Part shown: piece by piece, positions 36,401-51,400 of the stretch
Numbering within the stretch: position 1 is the stretch's first letter
How the letters are laid out: each line of letters opens with the position of its first letter
Assembly: GCA_032209605.1 (NCBI GenBank)
Contig: JASFXZ010000018.1
Coordinates: 6,451,904-6,515,903 of the forward strand
Direction of reading: 5' to 3'
Length of the DNA: 64,000 nt
Source of the DNA: Mactromeris polynyma
Taxonomy: Eukaryota > Mollusca > Bivalvia > Venerida > Mactridae
Program-made: the position numbers and the translations under genes
The notes under the pieces: generated by a model
What the model saw: the letters and a program-made list of their open reading frames with translations, nothing else
Database searches by the model: none
What the model was told of the DNA's origin: nothing

Positions 36401-39400
36401 ATAAGCAATACTGACTCTACCTTATTTACTTCTACAAGAATCTGTAACTCAAAACCACAGGAGATTGTTCTCTTCCTTTATCCAATCTATAGTATGAATA
36501 AAGGGAGAGAACTCGAAACAATCTCCTGTGCTCAAAAGTATCAAAATTCAAGTTAAAGAATCTCTTCTTACTTTTCAAAAAAACATAGGCAGTCATACAA
36601 AATGAGTTTTGGATGCTTACACAAACTTAAGCAAGTCAATCCAAGAAACTATGGGTTAAAATGTTTTTACAGACAAGATAAATCCACATTTCATCAGATT
36701 TCAATCAATAAACGAAACAATTTCAATGCTATATGGAACAGATATATAATCCAAACTGAAAACCCAACCTTTCTTACATCTTACTTTTCTAAAATGTTTG
36801 TAGTGTCCATAAGTAAGAAGCATCAAACATTGCATGTGTAGCATTACGCTTCATGTGCGTATCCAGAGAGGGGAACCGGGGGTCCAGACCCACCCTGAGA
36901 TTTTGGCAAAATAGGGTTGACCTTATCTAATCCTAGATCAAGAGGGGTCGGAGTTAGGAGCTGGATCCCCTTCCCCTGATGTGTATTACTGCATCCATGC
37001 AAGTGCTTTAAGGCATCCATAGGACAATGTCAACATCACTGATTGTATTCATAACCAAAATTTAAACATTAATCGTATAAAATAAATGTCAGAATAGCTT
37101 GAGGACATTATATGTACCCTGTTCCAGAGGTTGTTAGCTTGCGTGATCACCTTCCACGATCTACAGACACAGGCACATCTAGCTAGATCAGCAACATCCA
37201 CATACTTAAATATCTATAAAAAAATATACATTTTTTTACTTGAGAACAGTTATAAATTAATTGTTAGGTGGTCAGCCAATGAAAAAATGCTTTGGAACAT
37301 ATTGACCAATTGACATTGAGAACACAATAATGGTATTCTCAATCAACAGAAGTAGTCACAATCATGATGTCTACAGCTGTGAGGTTCACAGACAATTCTA
37401 AAACCATAGCAATTGAGTTGGTAATATATACATACAATAAATTATATTTTTCCTTATACGAGTAACATAAGACATACTTTTATATAAAATAAATGCATAA
37501 AATCTTGCAATATTTATATCCAACCTGAATAGCAATTTTTCTTGGCAATGTTGACAAGCTGTCCCTGGCTTCACCATTACCCTGTCCAAACGAATCCTCA
37601 TCTTCCATGTTTTCACCACGCTCCAATCTCTAGATATGAACAAAAAGTCAAGCATGCTACAATTATTCCACAAGATCAAAGATTCAGTACCAAACTGAAC
37701 AATTTACTTTTTTACGATGATTTATAACGGCTTTGTATTAAACTTACATCAATCAAGCAAGAGTATAAAACAAATTTTAATACAACATGTAATCAGATAT
37801 CATTTTAATAAATACAAAACAAAGTAAACAGTAATGTCTATAAAATAAATAATGTGAAGTTACAATTTTATAAATGTTAATATTTGTCATTACGCAGTAT
37901 TTATGTATGATATAATGATATTGTCACATAGGTATAAATATGAAACTGAAATTCGGACATTTCAATGGTACAAAACTAGTGTAATTCAGTGTTTGGTACG
38001 GTAGAAGTTACCGTAGTTATACACCAAAATGCCCGGTATACATAAGACATTGAATTTACCACAAAATAATTTAGTTTAAGTGACACGAATATTATTATAA
38101 AATCCCATATGACATGCATTTATATTATAATATAGAGCATAACAATTATATTGCAATATTTACAAAATGAAATGTATATACTCAAATATACGTTAATACT
38201 TGATCATGCAATTCAAAGCAATGATGTTAGCCAAGGAAGCTACCTGCATCTTGTACTCTGTTAGATCAAACATGCATACAAAGAAATACATTTGAAATTC
38301 CACAACAAAGTAACTAACATTTATCTAACACACAGACTGAACATAGAACTAAATATCAATGCTACATCAACTTTCTAATTGTAATTTTACCAGTCAAAAA
38401 TCAACCATTAAAATATAAAATATACACATAAAATAATTTCAGATTCTTTTAAGTTCAGGTAATTTTGGACAAGTGAGGGATATAATTTATGTTAATTTAT
38501 ATATTATATGCAATCAATTGTACATTAACATCATTTGTTAGTAATTTTACAAATCATTTACACATAGAACTTATCTGTATAAGTTTAATGCTTTTTGTGA
38601 AACTAATTAAGATTTTCATACATTTATTATTTTTACCTTTGTCTTATGCACAATTTTATCATAATTATGAAGTGTTAAGCAGATGTCAAGCCTAATTTAT
38701 ACATGTTTTTTATTCTGAAAGTGGTTCATTGGTCTAAATTCAAATCAAAATGGCATATGGCTTTATTCGTCATAATGGCAGACAACTCACGAAGTTTAGC
38801 GCACATACTTTCCTCATCATGTTACGAAATGTCTTTATTGTCCATCTGTGTATAAAACATTCATTGAAACAAGATTATTTTTGGAAAGTTAAGTTATCCT
38901 GTACCATGTTAAGGGGTCCATAAAGGTCAACAACTCTGAAATCCCCAATATTGTTTCCCTACACTCGGGGCCCAAGCACACACAACATACCACACATATA
39001 GTAAGGTCATGTACCAGAAATACCCGGTACACTTCAGAATTATCACCAGAACACACATTGTTTTACAATATTAGAAATTCAGTTTCTCTGTCATCATTAC
39101 CATAAATTATTTATAAAACATTTACAGAACACATATTACACAGCCTGGTTCATTATTTTGCCTTCCACATCCAACAATAGGCTGATACAACAATACTACA
39201 AGAAATATGTTTATACCACTGCCATCTAAAATTAAAAAATAGAACAGTTCTAGTTTCATATTCATATATAAACAAGAATAGTTTGTAACACAGCCATAAA
39301 GTGATTCCTTATTTATAATACAGTCAGACCTTGTTTATTCGACAACCTTCTATCTGAATACATGGTTTCATCCAAAATAAGTATCAGGAACCGATATTTC

Positions 39401-42400
39401 TTCTTAGGCACATCGAATTGAAATGAGCTTTTTGAAACCACATATTATTCAAAATAAAATTTCGGACCCGATGAATTCAAATGAACGCAAAATTAGCATA
39501 TTCGTAGAGAGACTGAGCTTACACCAGAGATATGTTAAGTAAGTTTAGTAACTTGTGGCAAGTGGAGAATACATGTTGGGAATAGTTTGCAAACTGAATA
39601 TTTCATGCAGGAGTTTAAGGAAAGTTTACCACAAGTGTTGTTTTAAGACCTGTTCAAGAGGCTTATCAGTTTCTTAAATGTTGCGCTTTTGGAAATACAG
39701 TACACAGAGCGATCAATTAATACGTCTGTTTTGGCAAATAATCGAAAGCATTCACTTTTAATACAGTTCCATACATGTAGAGGCACAAGAATAAAACAAA
39801 ACAGATCCATTGATCAACACGACAGAAATGTCTAGTACTGACTGCAAGGTAGCAACAGTTTTGTCTATCTTACTCGTAAATAAGCAGATATCAAACTATA
39901 TTTTACGATACTAAGTATTACTCTATAGGCAATAACACAGAGAAATGTCACTAGTCAGTGACAATGCCCCAGTAGTAAATGGCCTTGCCTCTGACCTTGA
40001 CCTTGGAGGTGAGGACCTGACTCTCATGTGAGGTACACTTCACAATCCACCAAGTTGGAATCCAACTATTGGAATCGCTAAAAGCTAAAGTGGAGAAATT
40101 AAAGGCTTTGGACAGACTAACACACTGACAAATAACCTAAGAAAAAACTACCGGTGAGATTACTATACGCCTCCAATGGAGGGCACAATAAAATGAAGTT
40201 AGTATACATACAATTTTGTTTGCTAACGTTTTAAAACATACAATTTCAATGTTACTGAATTTAATCTATAAAAGCATCAGTTTGAAAGCATCAATATTGA
40301 CAGCCTACTTTGAGCATGTCCTATAAGGGTTGGTAGACTAGTGAAATCAACAAACAACGGTGACAAGCATACTGGCAAGACGCTATAGTACACTGTATCA
40401 TAGTTCGTGAAGGTATACTGTTGGGTTATTTTGAGCATGTCAGAGCTGAATATTGATTATGTCATCTAAACATTTCATGTAAATTAACAAATAAAAAACG
40501 AAACAGGAATGTAAGGACACAAGAAGCAGTACAACACACATATTCAAGAATTCTTTCAAGTATTGAAAATGAAACAATCTGTCAGCAACTTTACTTATAT
40601 ACAGACAGACTTTTTTCACTGTAACCCGTCAATGTACACCAATGACTCAGTATTTTAACAGTTTTATGGCTGTTAATCACTGCGTGGTTATTATTTCTTT
40701 TCATGATTTTTAAATGAATGTTAAGTTCCCCTTTTCCCATATGCAGTTACAATATTCATGTTCCCCCCCCCCCCTTTGGCCCATGCTTTCTTAGCTTGAC
40801 CTTTGGTGTATCCCCCCCCCCCCTCCTGTCCCTAAATTTTCCATGGTTGTTTTTGATAGTCAGCCAGACTATTCCTTATTTTCCCATTTTCCCCTATAAA
40901 TCTTTGCCCTTACACCTCCTCAACTCCCAACATTTCATAGGTGGATGTTCCCTGGGATCTGTGTGGGAAGCCATTGTCTTGAGCGTAACATCTTTCCTTT
41001 ACTTGACCCCATGTCAGATCTTATCAATATCATTAGCATAAAAACTGCTGCTGCATGAAACAAGAGTAAATGCATTACCCTTAATGTCTGTTGAAATCAT
41101 ATGGTACAATGTTATGCATTGGCCACCAGTTTAATCATATATAAAAAAAAAAACATATGTTTTACAATCATTGTTCAATGGAACTCAATGTTCAGGTTTC
41201 TTCAAAATGTGATCTTAACTGTTAAACAAAATGTGTATGAATTTTGAATGCATATACATTGTATTTAATAAACCTTTCACTTGAAATTGTACACCATGTT
41301 TAGATGACATAAATCAAGCCCTGATTACAGGTGCTAAACCTACATGATAGATATATATAGTTACTTCATTCAAACATTCTACATGCACTGATATTCAGTA
41401 TGTAAAACAAGCTAAAATAGTAATCATTCAATTCAGTTATATTTACCCGTAAGTTGATCTAGACAAAATTATCATAAAAACAAAAATAAAATAACAGCAA
41501 TCAAAACAATCTACACAAAACAACTACTACAAAGTTTGATGTGGACACAAGAACATACAGTACAGACAGTAGTTCATCATTAAAACATACATAATACAGT
41601 GAGACATTATGTTGACATCACCCATCCAGTTGCTTGCTATGTTGGTACAGCAGTTAACTGCCAATCTCAAGGTCAAAGGTTCAGACCTTGGTGGAACATA
41701 ACTCCTGACAGTGCATTGTAAGTCATTTGTCCTTCACCTCTGATTCATGTAGAGATGAAGCGATCAGTACTGGTTGATAACCCAAGAACACAGGTTAGGT
41801 TAACAGTTTTTTACATTCCATATAACAATATTGTCGACAATGAAATATTCTCTGATTTTCCCATTTATCCAACTTTGTTTCTTGGTACTAATTTTAGTCT
41901 TTTCAAATATATCGCAATGTCAACAATTAGCAAGGCAAACATTTTACAATCTATCTTATATTATGATGCCTCCATCATGAACGGAATATTCATAACAATT
42001 TTGCTTAATTAAAATACAAATGAATTTGCAAATTCAGCAAAAAATTAGACAGTGTGAATAAAAAGGGGTCAATAATACTGTAATAGACAAGAAAGATTAG
42101 CATAATGCAAACAAATACAAAATTGCCCCTTTTTTAACCAATTTTTTTACAATTTTGCTTAATTAAAATACAAATGAATTTGCAAATTCAGCAAAAAATT
42201 AGACAGTGTGAATAAAAAGGGGTCAATAATACTGTAATAGACAAGAAAGATTAGCATAATGCAAACAAATACAAAACTGCCCCTTTTTTAACCAATTTTT
42301 TTTCAACAGCAATTTTGATTGCATGAATTAGCTTTGAGTAGTAAAAATAAACAAGTTTCATACTCAATATAATAAAACTGTTACATCAGATCTGACATTT

Positions 42401-45400
42401 GACAACTTGAGATCAGACTCTCGGCACAAATCTCGTTTTCAATCTAATCTTGAGACAGTCCAATACATACTTTCATCCTACATGTCAATAAACATTCTGA
42501 CAAATTACACCACAAATAGAATACTAAATGTCTAATTTCATTATCACATCACACAAACTGGTAAGTTGAAAACACTGAAACTGAAAAACGAGATTTGAGC
42601 ATGAGGACTATTGCAATCTCAAGGTTCATTAAACCTCAGACACAGTAAAATGCTAAAATTCATGGGTTTTTAACTGGTTACCATTGGATTTGGTCATATT
42701 CTGTCACCCATTAACTATCTTCTGTCACTAATTAACGTCTATTTTCTATCACCAAGGTAACCTAACTAACATCATGCAATGCTAATGGACAATAAAGAGA
42801 ACTGAATTAGGACCCGTTTGACCACAGGCTGAATCAAAATGAATATGAATCCTGATACAGCTACATTGATGAATACACAGCCAGTATCAGCCACTCACCC
42901 ATAACACATGTCTGTATGATATCTAAATCTGAACAGTATGGCAACGTATGAAAACTTTTTTTCCACTTTACAACTTATGATCAGAGGGTCAAAATATTTG
43001 TAGTCGGGGTCAGCACCCTGTCAGTGTCAGATGCCCGCGTTCACCCAGCAGTATTAACCATGGTTTATTTGATCAGCAAAATTCTGTACACATGAGTTAT
43101 TAATAAAATATTCCATTGTTTCCATACTGAAGACAGCATTGAAATTTCGACCAATGAAATAACATGTTATATCCCACCTACAAATTATTCTGACTTCAAT
43201 TGAAGAGTATCAAATTATTACAAGTAAAATCATCATATGGCAGGTGACTTATTTATATTCATGAAAATGAAACTTTGACAATCGCTTCCCTCATGGTATA
43301 TAATATACAAATATATTGGCATGTGTACAGAAGACTTATAATGACAAGTGGTACTAAAAATGAAGCAAATAATGAGTGGATATATGACTGGTTCCTTCCT
43401 CAACGCAACCAATTTGGAAACAAGGGAAATAGACTGGTAGACATGTATACTGTCAAGATTCATATACAACTGATTGTATGGGAGTGTAAACAATTAGTTG
43501 GGAACCAGTCTAGAACAGAAATAGACTGAGAAGTGGGAAGAGACGATAAACGGGAAGAAATGTATAATATAACTATGCATATAATCAATATAATTTATAG
43601 TTGTGTTCAGACGACTACAAGGTGTAAATAGAAAATAATTATCATGATAAACAGTCTTTAAAAAAATAGCCATTTTTAATGCATTTTTGGTGTAAAATCA
43701 ATGCTTATGACATGGGGTAAACATAATATTCACATTCTTACTACAGACATACCGAGAATGATCAGTGCTGAAGAATTGTCAAGTCTCTAATTTCAAAATA
43801 CTGATAAAACAGAGACAAAATGTGTTCATTCAATTTGAAAAAGCATTACACACATAGGAGTTAAACCCGTGATTATTTGACAGGCATTAAATCTATTACA
43901 CACTTTCTGAAAATTTGCCTGAGTATACATACTTTTTTTTTTGACGTATGATATTAAAACTTCAAAAAGCTTTGTTGTACAAAAAAGCAACATGCAATAT
44001 TGTCCAGATACTGTGAATATATCAAAGCATTACCAGTATAACACAGAGATTTTGATAAAAGAATGGCATACCGGGTATACTTTTTATTCAAACAGTATTT
44101 TTACGATATAGTTTCCAGTAAGCTATCAGATTATCAGTGAGTATACTGCTGCATACAGAAATCAACATGCATTTCAATATTGAAGCAATCCAAATCTTTT
44201 GACTTTAGTTACAAGATCTTGTCTCCTGAGCCTCATAAACAATAATCCTACTTTTTTTAATAAAGTTTGAGAATTTGAACACAACTCAAATTTCTTTTAA
44301 TGGTTATTTTCATTACTATCTAATCAATGTCAACTGAAACAGCCTGGTCAAGAATGTATAATTATGCCATAATCATACAGCTTAAATATAAGTTTTTATA
44401 AGAAAAAATCACTTTTAATGAAAAATCTGAATAAGCATTGTGAACCAGAGGGTTGGTCAATGATTTACGCATTTTTGCATGAATTTCAAATTTTCCAATC
44501 TCTTCACAGCAGATTCTAAGTACAGCATTTATCACGAAAAGAAACTTATAAAACTCAATTTTCAGTAAATAGGCAATAATCAGAAAATGACAATTGTTTC
44601 AAAATATTATGCACTGTTACTGAAATTGACATTTAAACGTTCTTAATTCCAGCATGTACATTACACAGATGCTAGTTGTAAGTGTTTCACAAGATCAATC
44701 ACACCAATAATTAATAAAGCAGCATGCAGTATTGTTTGCTGTCTGAATAAACCAACACATTGAAATTGAAGCAATTCATTAAAGGTAGATAGTCACATTT
44801 TCAATCAAAATATGCCAAGTAATCATTTTGAGAAAATTTCATTTTTATGCCTTCAAACAGACATACCACTCTAAAACATTGTATTGTTACTTTTCTTAAA
44901 GGCTTCCTGGAACTGCAAAACTCGAGTAGGATACAGGTATGTCCTACGCTAGAGCTAACTTGGCATGTAGGTCAGGACAGAAAAGACTGGTATAGGACAC
45001 TTGAATGTGTGGTTTTGGGAAACCTGTAAGAAAAGTGACAATGTAGCATATTGTAGAGTATGTCTGTATGAATGCATTTACCATCCCATTACCTCATATT
45101 TATGACCAAGCATATTTTATCAAAATGATAAGACAATGTACCTTGAACATTACAATGGAACTGGACAATGTCACAAGAATCCTATGGCTATCTATTGAGT
45201 TAATATTAAATTTTCAATGTTAAATTCTTAATTCAAATCAACTAAAACACAACTAGAAACAATTAATGTTGACAATACAAATGGAACATGGCTAATGTAA
45301 TTGTAAATATTAAGTGTTGATATATGAAATAGCAGACTTGTATGACCTTTTGTGTCAAGGTTATAACCTATGACCTCAAGGGTCACTAAATGAATATATC

Positions 45401-48400
45401 TATAATATATATCTATATAAGACATAACTGAGACATTAACATTTTAGACAATAAGACAGAATCTTTAGTTTAACAACCACCACAGCAAATAGAGTAACTG
45501 TAAATCAATAATGAATTTGTTAATAACCTCTGAAACAAAGGTTGGAACTTTAAATCTGGTATATTGGTCACCATGACACTACTCACAAAAATTAATCCCA
45601 TGCAAAAATTTCTGATTCTACCGAATAAGAAATATATTAGATTTAAACAAAAAGGTACTTTATTTTAGTGCTCAACTGTGCTACCATGGTGACCAGACCA
45701 CAGGAAATTGTCACGAGTTATTTCCCTTTATCCCATCTAGAGTTCTCTCCCTTTGCCCCTTCTATAGTATATATTATACATAGAACTATATACCAGACTT
45801 TAGCTTCATGTGCTAACTTTTTAGCAGAGAGAGAATTATGCGAATAATTGAATTTTAAAGAATAGTTTTTGGTTTCCATAGAAACATATTGATTTACAGT
45901 TACATAGTAATGTTCTGAGCTATGTAGAAAAGGTTAGATACTGCAGTAATACCCAGGTTTATATAATACACTGACCAGTGTCATCTGTGAAATATATATA
46001 AATAGGAATATATGTAACCAATAATATATACCACAAAATTATACACAAATTTCATTTTATATGTAAAAGCATTAAAGTGTCTGTTAAAACAGACTACATG
46101 TATATGTTAAGGCCAAAGTTTTTATATAATTTGCTTTACAGATCCGCCGACCCAATTTCGGCCGTTTTCAAAAATAAGTATAATTTAAAAATGACGAGAC
46201 TGCTATTTCAGGCTATTCAGTCAAGCTTTTAGCTTATACCAAAATTACAGAAGCTGTTGATGTAGCCATGTCCGCACCGCATAAACACCATGGTGAAAGT
46301 TTGTTGTAATGGCAACACTTTAAACAAGAGCTTCTTTCGGCATCAAAAGGGGTATTTCATGAATCAATATTCAAGACTCCTTTTCATAAAGCGGTTTGTT
46401 GAGCTTCTTGCCCCTTTTGGAAATCTTGAAAGTTTTGAAAGAGATATTATGATTATTTTTATTTTTCGACCACCCGATGGATATCTATGGTTGAAATATC
46501 TGTAAAGCAACTTATACAAAAACATTGGCCTAATAGCAACATTTTTATCTTGAATGTTTTCAAGTAGAATCAATTTACAACAAGACCTTTGATGTTGACT
46601 ATTCCGGCAATCAGTCAATGTAAAATGTATTTGCCCATAGAAGACAAATATATTTATACTTGACTACCTAATAGCATAACACTAATTTCAGCTATTCAAG
46701 AACATTTCTGCTAAAAAAATCTGAACTTGATGATTTGCGTATTTCCTGATATATCCACCTATACAATAATAAACAAAAACATGACATAAGTTCTGGTACT
46801 ATGACAAAATAAAGAGGTACATGTTCAATCAAATAGAAGAAACAGGTACACATGAAAGAGACAGATATAATGAAATGATGAATTCATGTCAGACAATAAC
46901 GACTACCTAACTAGAACAAACAACATTACGTTCTACAACTTAACAGAAACATAACACAAATTGATATCCAGAGGAGGAGACAGACACAGACAGACGGACG
47001 GACGGACAGAGTTCACAGTTATTTATGATGATATTTTTAGACAACAATACTAAATATAGTGGAAGACAATCATTTATGTATACTCATTTTGAGAGTTGAC
47101 AACTAAAACTAAGTCATTATATAAATAAACATTATGAGATATTTTTTAATCAGTCAGGTTAATTTTGAGTGAAGTTGTCATCTTTTTTGAAACCGGTAAT
47201 TGATGACATTCATTGAAATTCATGCAGTTTCAATCATTTGATAAACTGTAAATTATCATATATCAAAGAATTAATATTTTAAATTAGCTTTGATGTAATG
47301 GGTAGGACACAGAGTTTCCAAATCGGGTTCAATCGTTGAAATTCCACAAACACCCCTTGTAAGAAAACACCGATAGACCATTAACCACTCTTACACTAGA
47401 ACGAGCAAATCAAAATATTGGTCGATAAACTACTGTAATAATAAAATTATTATATCCCCTAAAATAACAACAAAAGTTTTAAGATGTCAATGAATTTCTC
47501 GGCACTTTCTACCAACAAAATCTCTACAAATGAACAGAGCACAGTGTTATACAGTCTTGTCCTACATGACTTATTGTCCCAAGTTTCAAAATTCTATTTA
47601 TAAATATATTCGGATGCTATATGAAAATATATTTGTTTAAATTTTCAAATTAATTATTTTCTCGACGTTTGTATGAACTTCAAAACGGACATTGAATAAC
47701 ACTGACAGTGAAGATTTTTCATCTACAACTCAACAAGAAAATTGGTATAGCTCATTCACTGCTCAAACATTCTATTAACAAATATTCTTATGTTACATAA
47801 TGTAACAATTGTTATTTATCAAATATCTAAAAAACAGTTGGAGCTGAGAGCAGTTTTTTTATATAATATACTCTGGGAAAAATATGTTTTAAATAACAGA
47901 ACAAACTTTCAACTACATCAAAACATGACATCCTATCATTTTATTCAGTAACGACCCCAACTAACATCACCATACCGGTACCTCAATGATTCATTATACT
48001 GAAATGGACCACATAAGTCTTATATAGTGATAGAAAGTATTCTTTGCTGTTATTTTTCAGTCAACTTCATTTAACCAAAAGATTTTTAATTAAATTAAAG
48101 ATGGAACTATTTGTTAACATAAAATTGTGTGAATGAGCTAGATTTCAACTACTAACCAAAAATAATTCTAACTAAATAATTGCAACATTTCACAACAAGG
48201 TGCTGATATACCCACATGTAACCCTGCCTGTGTGTGATGCAGTGAAAGCATAGTTTGAATAAATTCATACATAGATTTTCATAACTATTCACAAATAAGT
48301 TGTATCCTAAGAGGGATGAAATATTGGCTATACTTTTAAAAGTATTCACATTATCAACAGATATTTACTGCATAGATATATGATAATGCGATTCCTTCTT

Positions 48401-51400
48401 TCTCTGAAGTAGTTTATTCTTATATGGTTGTCATTATACACCCTTTTTTTAGTTTGATTTTAATGAAAGCAATTATGTTTATCTGAATCTTTCCCTGACT
48501 CACTTCCTGGAAAAACCAGTACCAGTGTTATATGAGGAAATGTGACCTTGACCTTTGAACCAACAACCTCTGGGTTGAGTGACAGGCACCTTATCCACCA
48601 CACTACCACTCCTCTTGGCTACCCTTAGACTTCTGTTTCTGGGTTTCCAACCAGTATTTACCACCTACAGGCATCATATTTTTATACAAACTGTAGGATA
48701 TAACTATGGGTAATCCAGGATAAAAATCCGAAACAACCATTAGGACAGTAAAAAATATCTTGATATGTAACGCATATTTATACAACAAAGTATCAGAAAG
48801 AAGTTTTCATTTTGGACATAGCATTATGTTGCTAATCTCATCAGGTTTGGCTTAAATTATGTCAAAACACACATTCAAAGGCTTGCAAATCCACAATGTA
48901 AGCTGCATCAAATGGAAAATCAAGTTGTCTCCACAGATTTCAGTGAATGGAGTGTAAAGAACAGCAATTTTGCTCAAGATTACACAGTGAGTGAGTTTCA
49001 CTGAAAGTTTGTACTGGTAATATAACAAACACACATTGTGCATACTTGTGCTACCATCATATATCAAACAAGAACAATCTTTATTTTGCACAAAATATAT
49101 ACAAAGAAAACACCACAATGTTTCAACACAAGACAAAAAGTTGTCATTCATAACAAATTACAGTTACTTGCTATTGATTGGCTCAAATATAATTGCAGCA
49201 CCCTGCTGTATTGTTTTACTTTTTCAAACTTTACAGCATTGCTAAATGTGCTAGATAGTTGAAGTAACTCATTGGTGAAGGTTTTGAATAATACTTCAAA
49301 TCAGTAATCATTTTACTGTAATTCAAAGTATGAACAACAGCTTAGTGGTGTGCTATGTGGTATAAGGGTTAAATGCAGCTTTCAGTAAGCCTACCACTGT
49401 ACTGTAAATTGTTTTTACATGATTTTTAACCAAACTTTGTTTTTAGAGTCCAAGGTTGTAACATTAACAATTTCAGCTTTTCATAAAATGGTTGCTGGTG
49501 TCATTTTGCTAAACATAAGCAACATGTCTGAACAACACTTTTGCCTGTGTTGTTTATCTCAAAGAATTAAGAGGTTTGCAACAAAATGTAACAATATCGG
49601 AAACTTAAGGATGTTACTGAAAACTTCATTTACCCTTTCCTATCCACTGTCAATGAAAAGATGAATAAAAACTTATGAATGATGAACATTACCCCCTGTA
49701 ACAGAGAATATTATAAGCATTAAACAGAGAATGATCATGTGACATAGAAGTACGTAACATCATTCTGATAATATGAAAATACCAGAGCTTGCCAAATGTG
49801 TCAGACCATGTGATGTGTTTGGTAAAATTTCATATTGTCTGATAACAACATGGAAAGTTTGCATTACACAAGGAAGGAAATATCTTTATGGTCAGATATT
49901 GGCAAACTCTGTACTAGTGAAATAATGCTGAGAAATGTTTTAGTAGGAAGGCGATAAATGATGTCATAAAATGCATCAAGGGAGATAAATGTTGGATTGA
50001 TTCGGGGAGAGACATCAATCATGTTCATTTTATGAATAACATATGGGGTTATATAAAAGCTTCAACCTGGTCATTGAATATTATGACAAATAAACATGTA
50101 TATACATGAAAAATATGTACATGAAACTGTTTGACAATCCAAATTAATGTAAGACAAAATGCATCAAAACAGCAGATCTATAAATATATTTATCTATAAA
50201 ATGAGACACAAACATCTATTGGGATATACTCCATGAATAAACAATTTATTGCTAGGCAACCAAAACAAATTCTGAGTGATTTTAATGTGATTAAAAACAT
50301 GAAACTTTAGAAATGTGAGTCAAAAACCAATTTCCAAAGAGTTGTTCTAAGAAAAATAGTAAAAAACAAAAATGCTAAAAGACTTTTCTGCATAATGTAA
50401 ATAGAATGAATATTGATGCATTAAAATCAAAGTTTACCTCGAAGTATTCCCTTTGCCTACGTGCCTCCAATGTATGGGTATGCCACGCCTCAAATATAAC
50501 ACGTCCAATTGACACATTTAATACATGCTGAATTTTCTGGAATGCCACTGAATTAAAGTAACACAAAAAGTGACTGTCTGTCCTTTTTTAAGAAACAACA
50601 ATACATATAAGGAAAACAGACTGGTAGAAAACGTAATCATGTAAAACATGTGTATGATTGGTTGACAACATCAAGTTTGATAAACAAACCATGGGCGGAC
50701 CTCACATTCAAGTAGAGACACTAATATTCATCTTTACATAGTAAAATAAGAAATTTAGCGATCAAATTTGTTAAAAGAACCAGTGTGTCTCAAGTACTGC
50801 TTTGCCTCATAAGCAGATCCGTGAATGACATAATTCCTAGAATAAGAATTATTCATTAGTAAATTTCAATTCTAACAACAAACAGCGGCAATATTAATGA
50901 TTTCATATGAACAAATAAATCATAAATCTTACTGGCTTGTCTCCCCTTTCTGTACTTCACCCATTCCTAGAAAATCAAATACATGCACATGATAACAAGA
51001 AGGATCGGGGAAGTCAAAACACCAATAAAATCAATGCATATTTTGTTGGTTGTTTCCAACAGCATTTATTAAGAATCTCAAGGTACATTATTCCAAGTGA
51101 ATTATAATCAACTCTTCACTGTCGTTGGACCAGTTTATCAGTAAAAACTTTTCAATGTCATTTTTGATAACAGTCTATCATTGATATACAAAAACTCAAC
51201 CTAAGACTGAATTATCACAATTATGCATTCAAGCAACTGATAAAAATTAAAAAGATGAAAAATTCAATTAAAATTAAACAGTACAGGCCATACACTTCAT
51301 AACCAGCATGTTGAATTCTTATCACACTAACATTTATTTAGTATTTTACCACATATATACAGTCGGACCTCGCTCGTTTGAATTCATCGGTCCCAAATTT

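Larger units (their letters stand above)
37630..50437. other. FBXL13-like intron 7 (12.8 kb)
   Basis: The flanking exons join in phase 0, so no missing exon is required. The intron holds a pogo-like fragment, two poly-C tracts, a SINE, a 154-bp tandem duplication, a MITE half-copy and SINE relics, all listed separately. No nested gene was found; open frames such as 40718-41041 are low-complexity proline/serine-rich products of pyrimidine tracts. Confidence 0.7.

Noticed and set aside
40718..41041. 107-aa proline/serine-rich frame
   Set aside because: It is a product of poly-C and pyrimidine-rich low-complexity DNA inside intron 7.
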